A stretch of 33,431 nucleotides of DNA from Clostridia bacterium. GTDB taxonomy: Bacteria > Bacillota > Clostridia > TANB77 > CAG-508. The stretch's first letter is position 1, and every line of letters starts with the position of its first letter. Both the position numbers and the translations under genes were made by a program. The notes beneath the pieces are model-generated. The model was not told where the DNA came from. It saw only the letters and a list, made by a program, of their open reading frames with translations, and ran no database searches. Location: the NCBI GenBank assembly GCA_017937285.1, contig JAGBDU010000047.1, positions 1 to 33,431 on the forward strand. The letters run 5' to 3'. Positions 1 through 7,346 of this stretch are shown here, piece by piece.

Positions 1-42
1 GTTTTAATACATTAGTAATTATGTGCTTTAAAATATTGGCTG

Positions 43-71
43 GCAGTGAGGTTCTATGGCTCCCAAACTGC
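43..71. other. Short hairpin of unknown role near window start
   Basis: GCAGT at 43-47 pairs with ACTGC at 67-71, and GAG at 48-50 can pair with CTC at 60-62. The stretch is more GC-rich than its surroundings, so it could be the 3' part of a structured RNA that begins outside the window. I could not match it to a known RNA family. Confidence 0.2.
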
Positions 72-178
72 GCGTCATTGCATTTTTTATAATATAATCC
101 CTTTTCCACTACTCTAAAAAAATGGCTGTGAATAGTAACTAATTTTTAGTGGGAAATTTTACTTTTTTTGGAAAAAAC

Positions 179-207
179 TAGACAATTTACATAATCTGTG
201 TTATACT
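179..207 (+). promoter_or_regulatory. Sigma-A-type promoter for the lysine-rich repeat protein
   Basis: TAGACA (179-184) and TATACT (202-207) are separated by 17 bp. The start codon at 244 has an AAAGGAG ribosome site at 228-234. Confidence 0.6.
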
Positions 208-243
208 TATTTACATAAGTATTTTGTAAAGGAGTATATTTAC

Positions 244-1413
244 ATGTTAAAAAAATCTGGATATAATGAAAAATTAAAAGAATTAATGAATGCAAAAAAA
301 GCTGATAATAGTATTTTAGAAACTATTAAAAATAATGAAAACGAATATGAAAAAGCAAAAGCTAATCTTGAAAAATTAGAAAAAGAGCTAGAACAAATTG
401 AAGAGCGTATAGAAGAAAAAAGAATGATAAAGGCTCAAACACCTTTTTATAAAGTTAAGGATTTTTCACAAATATTAAAAGATTTAAATACTGTAAAAAA
501 AGAATACAAACAAAAATTAGATGAAAAAGAATATTTAGAAATATTTTGTGAAGAAAAGTTAATGCAAAATTCAGAAATAGAAAAAGATATTGAAAAACAA
601 TATACAATATATCAAGAAAATGAAATTTATATAAAGGCTGTTGAAAAAATTACAGAAAACAATATAGAATTAGCTACAGATTTTTATGCAAACTATGTAA
701 ACCATATAAATCAATATATGAATTCTGTATATAGTATAGAAAACAATGTAAAACTAGCAGAGCCAAATGCAAGTGATTTAGCAACATTGTTAAGTATATT
801 ACAAAAATTAGATGAAAAGAAATCAAAAAATAAAAAGAAAACAGCAACAAGAAAAAGAGCTACCAAAACAGAAAGCAAGGAAGAAGCTCCAGCAGAAGAA
901 AAGAAAAAAACAACAAGAAGGAAAAGTGCAAAGACAGAAAATAAAGAAGAATCAGCAGAAGAAAAGAAAACAGCGACAAGAAAAAAATCTACTAAAACAG
1001 AAAATAAAGAAGAAGCTCCAGTAGAAGAAAAGAAAACAGCAACAAGAAAGAGTGCTACTAAAACAGAAAATAAAGAAGAAGCTACAGCAGAAGAAAAGAA
1101 AACAGCGACAAGAAAAAGAGCTACTAAAACAGAAAATAAAGAAGAAGCTCCAGTAGAAGAAAAGAAAACAGCAACAAGAAAAAGAGCAACAAAAACAGAA
1201 AATAAAGAAGAAGCTCCAGCAGAAGAAAAGAAAACAGCAACAAGAAAAAGAGCTACTAAAACAGAAAATAAAGAAGAAGCTCCAGTAGAAGAAAAAAAGA
1301 CTACAACAAGAAAGAAGGGGGCAAAAACAGAGAGCGAAAAAGAAACTTCAGCAGAAGAAAAGAAAACGACAACCAGAAAAAAAACAACAAAAAAAGAATC
1401 TGATAATCAGTAA
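244..1413 (+). CDS. Coiled-coil protein with lysine-rich tandem-repeat tail
   Basis: No enzyme family is recognised in this 389-aa protein. Residues 1 to about 190 are charged and helical with heptad-like Leu/Ile/Glu/Lys patterning, as expected for a coiled coil. From about residue 197 to the end it consists of eight full 22-residue repeats and a partial ninth, of the form KKTATRKRATKTENKEEAPV followed by EE. The tail resembles the Lys/Ala/Thr-rich tails of histone H1-like and some nucleoid proteins, which suggests nucleic-acid or polyanion binding; this is inference from composition only. No signal peptide or membrane segment is visible. The gene has its own promoter, a good ribosome site 9 nt from ATG, and a terminator just downstream, so it is probably transcribed alone. 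A shorter reading frame in another register of the repeats (812-1024) is a by-product of the repetition. Confidence 0.8.
   Translation: MLKKSGYNEKLKELMNAKKADNSILETIKNNENEYEKAKANLEKLEKELEQIEERIEEKRMIKAQTPFYKVKDFSQILKDLNTVKKEYKQKLDEKEYLEIFCEEKLMQNSEIEKDIEKQYTIYQENEIYIKAVEKITENNIELATDFYANYVNHINQYMNSVYSIENNVKLAEPNASDLATLLSILQKLDEKKSKNKKKTATRKRATKTESKEEAPAEEKKKTTRRKSAKTENKEESAEEKKTATRKKSTKTENKEEAPVEEKKTATRKSATKTENKEEATAEEKKTATRKRATKTENKEEAPVEEKKTATRKRATKTENKEEAPAEEKKTATRKRATKTENKEEAPVEEKKTTTRKKGAKTESEKETSAEEKKTTTRKKTTKKESDNQ
832..1413 (+). repeat. In-frame 66-bp tandem repeat, about 8.7 copies
   Basis: The DNA of the C-terminal tail repeats with a 66-bp period (22 codons). The central copies, roughly 1030-1290, are nearly identical in nucleotide sequence; the first and last copies are diverged. 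This is typical of recent expansion by slippage or unequal recombination, and copy number probably varies between strains. Confidence 0.85.
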
Positions 1414-1464
1414 TATTGACAAATATTGTCTTCTATAATATTATAAAAGGCAATAGTTTATAGA

Positions 1465-1507
1465 AAAATAGACTATGTAATTATTTTACATAGTCTATTT
1501 TATATGA
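1465..1507 (+). terminator. Intrinsic terminator
   Basis: A perfect 16-bp stem (1465-1480 with 1486-1501) closes on a 5-nt loop. It is followed by a T-rich stretch on the plus strand and preceded by A-rich DNA, so it may work in both directions. It ends the repeat-protein transcript before hisS. Confidence 0.7.
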
Positions 1508-1648
1508 TAAAATGTGAGAAATAAAAATGCACACAAAATATTATAAATAATTAGTATATAAAAATAAGGAGGCTAGTTAAAAAAAATATTATATTTTTTC
1601 ATAACTATGTGTGCCTTAAAGTGAAGTAAGAAAGGAATGAATTATTAT

Positions 1649-2998
1649 ATGGAAAAAGATATTATAAAACCAAAAACATTACCAGGCTTTATGGAATTAC
1701 TACCAGATGAACAAATTTTATTTAATGAAATGAAACAAAAAATTCAAAATTCATATGAAAAATTTGGATTTTTACCATTAGATACCCCAATAATAGAATC
1801 AGCAGATATACTACTTGCAAAAGCAGGAGGAGAAACAGAAAAGCAAATATACAGATTTACGAAAGGTGAAAATGATTTGGCACTAAGATTTGATTTAACA
1901 GTACCACTTGCTAAATATGTAACAGAATATTACCAAAATTTAAGTTTTCCATTTAGAAGATATCAAATAGGAAAAGTATACAGAGGAGAAAAAGCACAAA
2001 GAGGAAGATTTCGTGAATTTTATCAATGTGATATAGATATCATAGGAGATGGAGAGCTAAATATAATAAATGATGCAGAGCTTCCAAGTGTAATATATAA
2101 TACATTTAAAGAGCTAGGATTTGATAAATTTACTATATGCATAAATAATAGAAAATTATTAAATGGATTATTTGAAAGCTGTAATTTAAAAAATCAAAGT
2201 GCAGATATATTAAGAGCTATTGATAAAATAGACAAAATAGGAAAAGAAAGTGTAGTAAACGAAATTAAGAAATTAGGAATAGAAGAAGATAAAATAAACC
2301 TAATAATGAAATTTATTTCAATAAATACAACAGTAGAAGATACAATAGAAGAGTTACAAAAATTAAATATACAAAATGAAACTTTTTCAAATGGATTATT
2401 AGAATTACAAGAGCTTGTAAAATATATAAAAATATTTGGAGTACCAGAAGGAAACTTTAAAATAGATTTAACAATAGCAAGAGGATTAGATTATTACACT
2501 GGAACAGTGTATGAAACATTCTTAGATGAATATAGGTTTTTAGGAAGTGTATGCTCTGGAGGAAGATATGACAATTTAGCAGAATATTATACAGATAAAA
2601 AATTACCAGGAGTAGGAATTTCAATAGGTCTTTCAAGATTATTCTTTCAATTAACATACAATAATATAATAAAACCAAACAAAAAATCAACAGCAGATGT
2701 ACTTGTAATATCAATGATTGAAGATTTAAGTAAACCAGCAGAAATTGCAACAATATTAAGAAATAATGGAATAAACACACAGATATATGTAGAAAAAGCA
2801 AAGATAAAAAAGCAATTTAAATATGCAAATTCATTAGAAGTTCCATATGTAATTGTACTTGGAGAAGATGAAATAAAAAATGGAACAGTTTCATTAAAGA
2901 ATATGGAAACAGGAGAGCAATGCGAATTAACGATTGATGAGGTAGTAAGTAAATTTTGGCAGGAAAATGAAAAAAATCAAGCCATTAATATGGAATAA
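1649..2998 (+). CDS. hisS: Histidyl-tRNA synthetase
   Basis: Class II aminoacyl-tRNA synthetase that charges tRNA-His in the cytoplasm. Visible marks, numbered from the start chosen here, are RFDLTVP at about 80-86, the motif 2 region RYQIGKVYRGEKAQRGRF at about 104-121, the histidine-specific RGLDYYTGTVYE about two thirds along, SGGRYDNL, and the motif 3 segment GVGISIGLSRLF. A C-terminal anticodon-binding domain follows (VLVISM onward). The full length (449 aa), with both His motifs and the anticodon domain, argues against the HisZ paralog. An upstream in-frame ATG at 1637 directly abuts the AAAGGA ribosome site (1631-1636). The ATG at 1649 leaves 12 nt and is preferred, though it is not certain. 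The leader has no T-box core, unlike tyrS in this window. Confidence 0.93.
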   Translation: MEKDIIKPKTLPGFMELLPDEQILFNEMKQKIQNSYEKFGFLPLDTPIIESADILLAKAGGETEKQIYRFTKGENDLALRFDLTVPLAKYVTEYYQNLSFPFRRYQIGKVYRGEKAQRGRFREFYQCDIDIIGDGELNIINDAELPSVIYNTFKELGFDKFTICINNRKLLNGLFESCNLKNQSADILRAIDKIDKIGKESVVNEIKKLGIEEDKINLIMKFISINTTVEDTIEELQKLNIQNETFSNGLLELQELVKYIKIFGVPEGNFKIDLTIARGLDYYTGTVYETFLDEYRFLGSVCSGGRYDNLAEYYTDKKLPGVGISIGLSRLFFQLTYNNIIKPNKKSTADVLVISMIEDLSKPAEIATILRNNGINTQIYVEKAKIKKQFKYANSLEVPYVIVLGEDEIKNGTVSLKNMETGEQCELTIDEVVSKFWQENEKNQAINME

Positions 2999-3048
2999 AA
3001 TTGAATTTGTTATATAGATTATATAATTTAAGTTTATAAAAAATTGGT

Positions 3049-3150
3049 GAATAATAAAAAATAATGAATAATAAAAAATAATGAATAATAAAAAATAATG
3101 AATAACAAAAAATAATGAATAACAAAAAATGATGAATAACAAAAAATGAT
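3049..3150 (+). repeat. Six tandem copies of a 17-bp AT-rich unit
   Basis: Units of the form GAATAAYAAAAAATRAT run head to tail at 3049, 3066, 3083, 3100, 3117 and 3134. The first three have T and the last three C at position 7, and the last two have G for A near the end. The array fills most of the hisS-VanZ gap and stops just before the VanZ gene's ribosome site at 3167-3172. The period is not a multiple of three. Confidence 0.9.
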
Positions 3151-3186
3151 GAGTGTCGCTACAAATAAGGAGAGAAAAAAATAAAA

Positions 3187-3675
3187 ATGAACATTAAGAT
3201 AAAAAGAATTATATTTAGCATTTTAATAATAATAAATTGTATAGTGATATTTAACTTTTCAGCACAAGATTCAGAAAAATCTAGTGAAAGTAGTGGAGTT
3301 GTAGTAAATAGAGTGGTTAATACTATTTCTACAGTAAATAAAAAAGTAAAAAAGGAAAATATCAAAGATACAGTAACTTTTATAGTAAGAAAATGTGCTC
3401 ATTTTTCAATATATACATTGCTAGGTATATGGCTTATGAATTTAGCTAATACATTTGATATATCTATTAAAAGAAAAATATTAATTTGTATTTTATTTGG
3501 AATTTTATATGCATCTTCAGATGAATTTCATCAAAGTTTTGTTGGAGGAAGAAGTCCTGAAGTTAGAGATGTTTGTATAGATACATGCGGTATTTTATTT
3601 GGTAATATTTTGGTTATAATATTTGATAAAATAACGTCTGTCATTAAAAGACCAAAACAATTACCGGGTAATTGA
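3187..3675 (+). CDS. VanZ-like membrane protein
   Basis: This 162-aa integral membrane protein has the pattern of the VanZ-like family. It has an N-terminal membrane segment (about 7-24) ending in FSAQDS, the RKCAHF motif (68-73) followed by a second segment, a third segment (about 97-110), the signature SDEFHQSFVGGRSPEVRDV (111-129), and a last hydrophobic segment. VanZ of enterococci gives low-level teicoplanin resistance; the general biochemical role of the family is not established, so no function is assigned. The ribosome site AAGGAG (3167-3172) lies 14 nt upstream, which is long but has no better alternative. The stop codon lies next to a 17-nt near-palindrome (CAATTACCGGGTAATTG). Confidence 0.85.
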   Translation: MNIKIKRIIFSILIIINCIVIFNFSAQDSEKSSESSGVVVNRVVNTISTVNKKVKKENIKDTVTFIVRKCAHFSIYTLLGIWLMNLANTFDISIKRKILICILFGILYASSDEFHQSFVGGRSPEVRDVCIDTCGILFGNILVIIFDKITSVIKRPKQLPGN

Positions 3676-3783
3676 TAGAAATTAGTAATAAGAATAATTG
3701 CTAAAATAGTACTAGATAATATAATTAGCAAATTTTCCTATAAAGTACAGGAAAGAAAAAATAAATAATAAAGGAGAATAAAA

Positions 3784-4425
3784 ATGCCAACATCATTATT
3801 TCATTTAAACGTATCAAAAAAAATTGCTGAAAAATATCCAAAATATGATACACCTAATTTTTATATAGGAACAATAGCCCCAGATGCAGTAAACTTAAAT
3901 GGCTTTGCAGAAAAAAGCATAAGATGGGCAGCTCATAAAAGGGCAAAAAATTTAGACGAATGGAAACAAAATATTATAGAGTTTTACAATCAAGAAAAAA
4001 ATAATTTTAAAAAAGATTATTTACTTGGATATGTAGTTCATGTTTTAACAGATATTGTAGCAGATGAATTATATTATCAAGATGGTTTATATGAGGATAT
4101 TGTAAAAAATAGAACAAGCGAGGATAAGGCTTTTGGATTTTTTAAAGATCAAATTCAAGTATATGAAAATAGTCAGTTAAATGAAGAATGGTGGAAGGAC
4201 GTAAAAGAAAAACTAAAAAGTGCAGAAGCATATGAAATAAACAATATAACCAAAAGCGAAATATACGGATGGAAAGATAAAATTTTAAATGATTACAATA
4301 AAAAAGTATATGAACCATATGATTATGTAACTCCAGATATTTTAAATACTTGTGTTAAGAGAGTAATTTGCAATTTGGGGACGGAGCAAAAAAATGAAGT
4401 TGTCATAAAACCTAATAAGAATTAA
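3784..4425 (+). CDS. Zinc-dependent phospholipase C-like protein
   Basis: The N-terminus MPTSLFHLNVSKKIAEKYP followed by FYIGTIAPDAV (about 26-36) matches the zinc-dependent phospholipase C/S1-P1 nuclease-like fold family that is common as short intracellular proteins in Clostridia. Candidate metal ligands are His7, the Asp of APDAV, and the His and Asp of YVVHVLTDIVADE (about 83-95). No signal peptide is visible, so it is probably not the secreted toxin type, and its substrate is unknown. The 3' end carries a copy of the dispersed repeat: GGGGACGGAG at 4377-4386 encodes part of the C-terminal sequence NLGTEQKN. The last ~17 residues therefore look replaced or extended by a repeat. The start is well supported by AAAGGAG (3770-3776), 7 nt upstream. 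Confidence 0.78.
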   Translation: MPTSLFHLNVSKKIAEKYPKYDTPNFYIGTIAPDAVNLNGFAEKSIRWAAHKRAKNLDEWKQNIIEFYNQEKNNFKKDYLLGYVVHVLTDIVADELYYQDGLYEDIVKNRTSEDKAFGFFKDQIQVYENSQLNEEWWKDVKEKLKSAEAYEINNITKSEIYGWKDKILNDYNKKVYEPYDYVTPDILNTCVKRVICNLGTEQKNEVVIKPNKN

Positions 4426-4577
4426 AGCTTTTTCAAGTTGGGGACGGAGATGGGAAATGGGGACGGTTCTCTTTTCCCATTTTTTTGAATTTGGGATTGG
4501 GAACGGAGATTTTCAACACCAAAATTAGAGTTTGTTGGGATTGGGGACGGAGATTTCAACACCAAAATTAGAGTTTG
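4377..4577 (+). repeat. Cluster of GGGAC-headed repeats, including a 44-bp tandem duplication
   Basis: GGGGACGGAG occurs at 4377-4386 (inside the upstream gene), 4440-4449 and 4543-4552, with a one-base variant at 4499-4507. At 4452-4480 the second type appears: GGGAAATGGGGACGG, TTCTC, then TTTTCCCA, with ends that can pair (TGGGAAA with TTTCCCA). Positions 4491-4534 and 4535-4577 are a tandem duplication of a 43-44 bp unit that carries one head plus the tail CAACACCAAAATTAGAGTTT. The rest of this gap, to 4817, is AT-rich with no gene that I can support. Confidence 0.85.
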
Positions 4578-4817
4578 TGTGGCTGGTTTTTGTTTTGAGA
4601 TGTGCCTTAAAAGAAGCCGTTTTGAGAAATTATATATATCAACTGCTCGAGACTACTCTATAATAATAAGTTATTGCTTTTTTTATTTAATAGAAATTTA
4701 ACTGGATTAATTTTTCTGTTAATGTTTGAAAATTGTTGTGACATTTTCAAAAGTTATTAACAGTTATGTAAATCTGACATTATAAAAAAGCTCAAAATAT
4801 TGTGAGATATTAAAAAA

Positions 4818-4846
4818 TTGACAAGTATACATAAATAAGGTATAAT
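4818..4846 (+). promoter_or_regulatory. Consensus sigma-A promoter for the 88-aa orphan
   Basis: TTGACA (4818-4823) and TATAAT (4841-4846) are both perfect and separated by 17 bp, among the strongest promoters in the window. A short inverted repeat (ATGTG...CACAT, about 4854-4873) lies near the expected start of transcription. Confidence 0.85.
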
Positions 4847-4918
4847 ATAATTAGATGTGGCAAATGTCACACATAATAAATTTTTTATCCCTGTAGTACG
4901 GGGAGGAAGGAGCCTAAA

Positions 4919-5185
4919 ATGGCAATGTATGAGTATGAAAAAATGGACAAAATTATTGAAGGTCTCAGTTCAATGCAGAAAGCCTCTGATGCGGGGATGA
5001 GTGCAATCTATAACCGGATGAAGGCTATAGAGCAAAGTCTTTATGTTTTCTTCCAGGAGAGCTTGGAGGAGCAGAAAAGACAGACGCAACTGCTTGAGCA
5101 GATTGCCATGGCTTGCCCAAATAAGTGTGAGTTCCCGAAAGGCGTGGGACTATCTCAGGAAGAGCTGGAAGGCACTTTCAAGTAA
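4919..5185 (+). CDS. Small orphan protein, helical, atypically GC-rich
   Basis: This 88-aa protein belongs to no family I recognise. It is predicted mostly helical, with a Gln/Glu/Leu-rich stretch (about 30-63) like a short coiled coil, then a CPNKCEFP segment with two cysteines and a short acidic end. There is no membrane segment or signal peptide. By my count the gene is about 45 % GC, far above its neighbours, and it uses codons such as CCG, CGG, CTG and GCG that are rare around it. That suggests transfer or a different expression constraint. It is insulated by a perfect promoter upstream, an AAGGAG ribosome site (4907-4912) 6 nt from ATG, and a strong terminator 11 nt after the stop. Such a cassette points to high expression of a single small protein. 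Confidence 0.75.
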   Translation: MAMYEYEKMDKIIEGLSSMQKASDAGMSAIYNRMKAIEQSLYVFFQESLEEQKRQTQLLEQIAMACPNKCEFPKGVGLSQEELEGTFK

Positions 5186-5196
5186 CTCACAAGATG

Positions 5197-5231
5197 GGAA
5201 TGGACTAAAAAAGTCTGTTCCTGTTTTTTTT
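5197..5231 (+). terminator. Intrinsic terminator of the 88-aa gene
   Basis: A 9-bp stem (5197-5205 with 5213-5221, two G-U pairs), an A-rich 7-nt loop and a run of eight T residues. Confidence 0.85.
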
Positions 5232-5527
5232 GCAAAAAAATGTCAGTAGGGACGGAGATTATTGGCATAAATGTTGGTTTAATTTTGTGTAAAAAATTAT
5301 ATACGATATTTCATATTAGTAGCTAAAAGTAAAAGATAATTGTAATGTCATCTTGTTACTGCTCACTAAAAACATAAAGCATTAAATTATTCAGTGTCTG
5401 TAAAGTTTAATTTTAAATAAAAATGCATGAAAAAAGCAATCTAAAGTCAAAAATTAAACTTTAAATACATTGAATAGCTTAATGATTTAAATCCTTGTTA
5501 AATTGTAACATTTAAATATTTTATAAA
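5232..5527. other. AT-rich intergenic region with one repeat head and a long-loop inverted repeat
   Basis: An isolated AGGGACGGAG lies at 5248-5257. TAAAGTTTAATTTT (5401-5414) is exactly complementary to 5450-5463, giving a 14-bp stem around a 35-nt loop. It has no T-tail, so it is not a typical terminator. No gene is supported here. Confidence 0.5.
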
Positions 5528-5556
5528 TTGACAAAATAATGTGAGTGTTATACAAT
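5528..5556 (+). promoter_or_regulatory. Sigma-A promoter of rarA
   Basis: TTGACA (5528-5533) and TACAAT (5551-5556) with a 17-bp spacer, about 50 nt upstream of the rarA start. Confidence 0.8.
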
Positions 5557-5606
5557 CCAAGCATAAAAACATATATTTGGTATATTGAACAAATCAAGGA
5601 GGAATT

Positions 5607-6830
5607 ATGAATTACAATGAACCATTAGCATATAGAATGAAACCAAAAACATTAGAAGATTATGTAGGTCAGGAGCATATATTAGGAAAAGATAAAATAT
5701 TATATAGAACAATAAAAGCAGATAGATTATCAAGTATAATATTATGGGGACCTCCAGGATGTGGAAAAACATCACTTGCCAAAGTAATAAGTAATACAAC
5801 AAAATACAAATTTAAAAAAATAAATGCAGTATCATCAGGTGTTAGTGATATAAAAAATGCTGTAGAAGAAGCTCAAAACATAATGCTCAATCCATCAGGA
5901 AAATGTATATTATTTATAGACGAGATTCACAGATTTAATAAATTGCAACAAGATGCACTATTACCATATGTAGAAAATGGAACTGTAATATTAATAGGAG
6001 CAACAACAGAAAATCCATATTTTGAAGTAAACAAAGCTCTTATATCAAGATCAATGGTATTTAAATTAAATCCATTAACGAAAGAAAACATATACACAAT
6101 TTTAAAAAAATCATTAATAAGTCCAGATGGTCTTGGAAATTATAATATAAAAATAGATGATGAAACATTAATGAAAATTGCTGATACCGCAAATGGTGAT
6201 GTTAGAACAGCCTTAAATGGATTAGAAGTAGCCGTACTAACAACAAATGTAAATAGTGAAGGTTATATCCACATAACAAATCAAATAGCAGCAGATAGTG
6301 TTCAAAGTAGAAAAGCAATATTTGATAAAAATGGAGATAGTCACTATGACAATATAAGTGCATTTATAAAATCAATGAGGGGAAGTGACCCAGATGCAAC
6401 AATATTCTATTTAGCAAGAGCAATAAATGGAGGAGAAGATCCAGTTTTTCTAGCAAGAAGAATAGTGATAGCAGCGGCAGAAGATGTAGGAATGGCCAAC
6501 CCTAATGCATTAGTAATAGCAAATTCTGCAATGCAAGCAGTACACATAGTAGGAATGCCAGAAGCAAGAATAATTTTATCAGAAGCAGCAACATATGTAG
6601 CAACATCGCCAAAATCTAATGCAACATATGTAGCCATAAATAAAGCATTAGAAGATGTAAAAAATAAAGACACAGGAGAGATACCAATGCATATAAGAAA
6701 CGCCCCAGTAGAAGGAATGGAAGCGATGGGATACCATGAGGGTTACAAATATCCACATGATTATCCAGGGCACTATGTAGAGCAACAATACTTGCCAGAT
6801 AAAATGTTGGGAACTAAGTACTTCGATTAA
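5607..6830 (+). CDS. rarA: Replication-associated recombination protein RarA (MgsA)
   Basis: Cytoplasmic AAA+ ATPase of the clamp-loader-like RarA/MgsA/WRNIP1 family, acting at stalled or collapsed replication forks. The order of motifs is clear: LEDYVGQEHILG (about 16-27), Walker A GPPGCGKTS (48-56), Walker B ILFIDEIHRF (101-110), sensor 1 GATTENP (131-137) and the arginine-finger region ALISRSMVF. The C-terminal tetramerisation region includes DPDATIFYLARAINGGEDP, IVIAAAEDVGMANP and the terminal YPHDYPGHYVEQQYLP. At 407 aa it is near the usual length. An AAGGAGG ribosome site lies 6 nt upstream of ATG. A long direct-repeat array begins 9 nt after the stop codon. Confidence 0.96.
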   Translation: MNYNEPLAYRMKPKTLEDYVGQEHILGKDKILYRTIKADRLSSIILWGPPGCGKTSLAKVISNTTKYKFKKINAVSSGVSDIKNAVEEAQNIMLNPSGKCILFIDEIHRFNKLQQDALLPYVENGTVILIGATTENPYFEVNKALISRSMVFKLNPLTKENIYTILKKSLISPDGLGNYNIKIDDETLMKIADTANGDVRTALNGLEVAVLTTNVNSEGYIHITNQIAADSVQSRKAIFDKNGDSHYDNISAFIKSMRGSDPDATIFYLARAINGGEDPVFLARRIVIAAAEDVGMANPNALVIANSAMQAVHIVGMPEARIILSEAATYVATSPKSNATYVAINKALEDVKNKDTGEIPMHIRNAPVEGMEAMGYHEGYKYPHDYPGHYVEQQYLPDKMLGTKYFD

Positions 6831-6838
6831 TGGTTAAC

Positions 6839-7005
6839 GGGGACGGAGAATCCGGGGACGGAGAAATTCGGGGACGGAGAAATTGGGGACGGAGAAATTC
6901 GGGGACGGAGAAATTCGGGGACGGAGAAATTCGGGGACGGAGAAATCGGGGACGGAGAAATTCGGGGACGGAGAAATCCGGGGACGGAGAAATTCGGGAG
7001 CGAAG
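6839..7005 (+). repeat. Tandem array of GGGGACGGAG, ten intact copies plus one decayed
   Basis: Intact heads lie at 6839, 6854, 6870, 6885, 6901, 6917, 6933, 6948, 6964 and 6980; a decayed copy (GGGAGCGAAG) is at 6996. Spacing alternates between 15 and 16 bp, and the linker is mostly AAATTC with small changes. All copies point the same way. Overlapping open frames through it in both strands (for example 6830-7048 plus and 6814-7080 minus) are products of the repetition. Confidence 0.95.
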
Positions 7006-7054
7006 ATTTCTGTGGACTGAATTTATTGTTGAATTAAAGCAAAGATAGTGTATT

Positions 7055-7107
7055 ATATAGTGTGTAAATTTTAAAAACATTAAAATTTATGCACTATATT
7101 TTTGTTG
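7055..7107 (+). terminator. Intrinsic terminator downstream of rarA
   Basis: A 19-bp stem with one mismatch (7055-7073 with 7081-7099), a 7-nt loop and a T-rich tail. It ends rarA transcription after the repeat array, so the array is probably transcribed as the rarA 3' untranslated region. The stretch from 7108 to 7233 holds no gene that I can support. Confidence 0.7.
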
Positions 7108-7232
7108 TGCAGGAAGAAGGTATAAATGGAATTATTAAAATTAAATGAATTAACAAAAGAAAATTAGATGACATGTTGTATATGCGACAAAAAATAAAGT
7201 AAAGATTAAAAAGAATCGTGACAAAATCGTAG

Positions 7233-7275
7233 CAAAAAATCTCAAATTAGCATTTTATATCTAATTTGAGACTTT
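7233..7275 (-). terminator. Intrinsic terminator of the Bax-inhibitor gene
   Basis: An 11-bp stem (7240-7250 with 7261-7271) has a T-run on the minus strand. The plus strand is also T-rich after the stem, so it may be bidirectional. Confidence 0.75.
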
Positions 7276-7346
7276 TATTTTAATATTATTAAGTAAACTA
7301 ATAATATTAAGCAATTAAATTTTAATTTACATAATTTTCGTATTTT

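Noticed and set aside
43..71. 6S, SRP or RNase P RNA at the window start
   Set aside because: A hairpin is present, but I could not match any conserved core of these RNAs, and the 5' part is missing.
812..1024. Second gene nested in the lysine-rich repeat protein
   Set aside because: It is a shifted-frame by-product of A-rich repeats with no ribosome site.
1529..1614. Regulatory leader (T-box-like) before hisS
   Set aside because: GCACACA (1529-1535) can pair with 1608-1614 and an unused AAGGAGG lies at 1565-1571, but there is no T-box core or terminator. The signal is too weak to list as a feature.
6839..7005. CRISPR array
   Set aside because: The units are 15-16 bp with linkers of about 5-6 nt. 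There are no spacers of 25-40 nt, no leader and no cas genes in the window.
6814..7080. Reading frames through the repeat array on both strands
   Set aside because: A short repeat whose length is near a multiple of three keeps frames open by itself; there is no ribosome site, and the predicted products are low-complexity.
7124..7168. Short reading frame MELLKLNELTKEN after rarA
   Set aside because: It has only 13 codons and a weak ribosome site, with no sign of conservation that I can judge.
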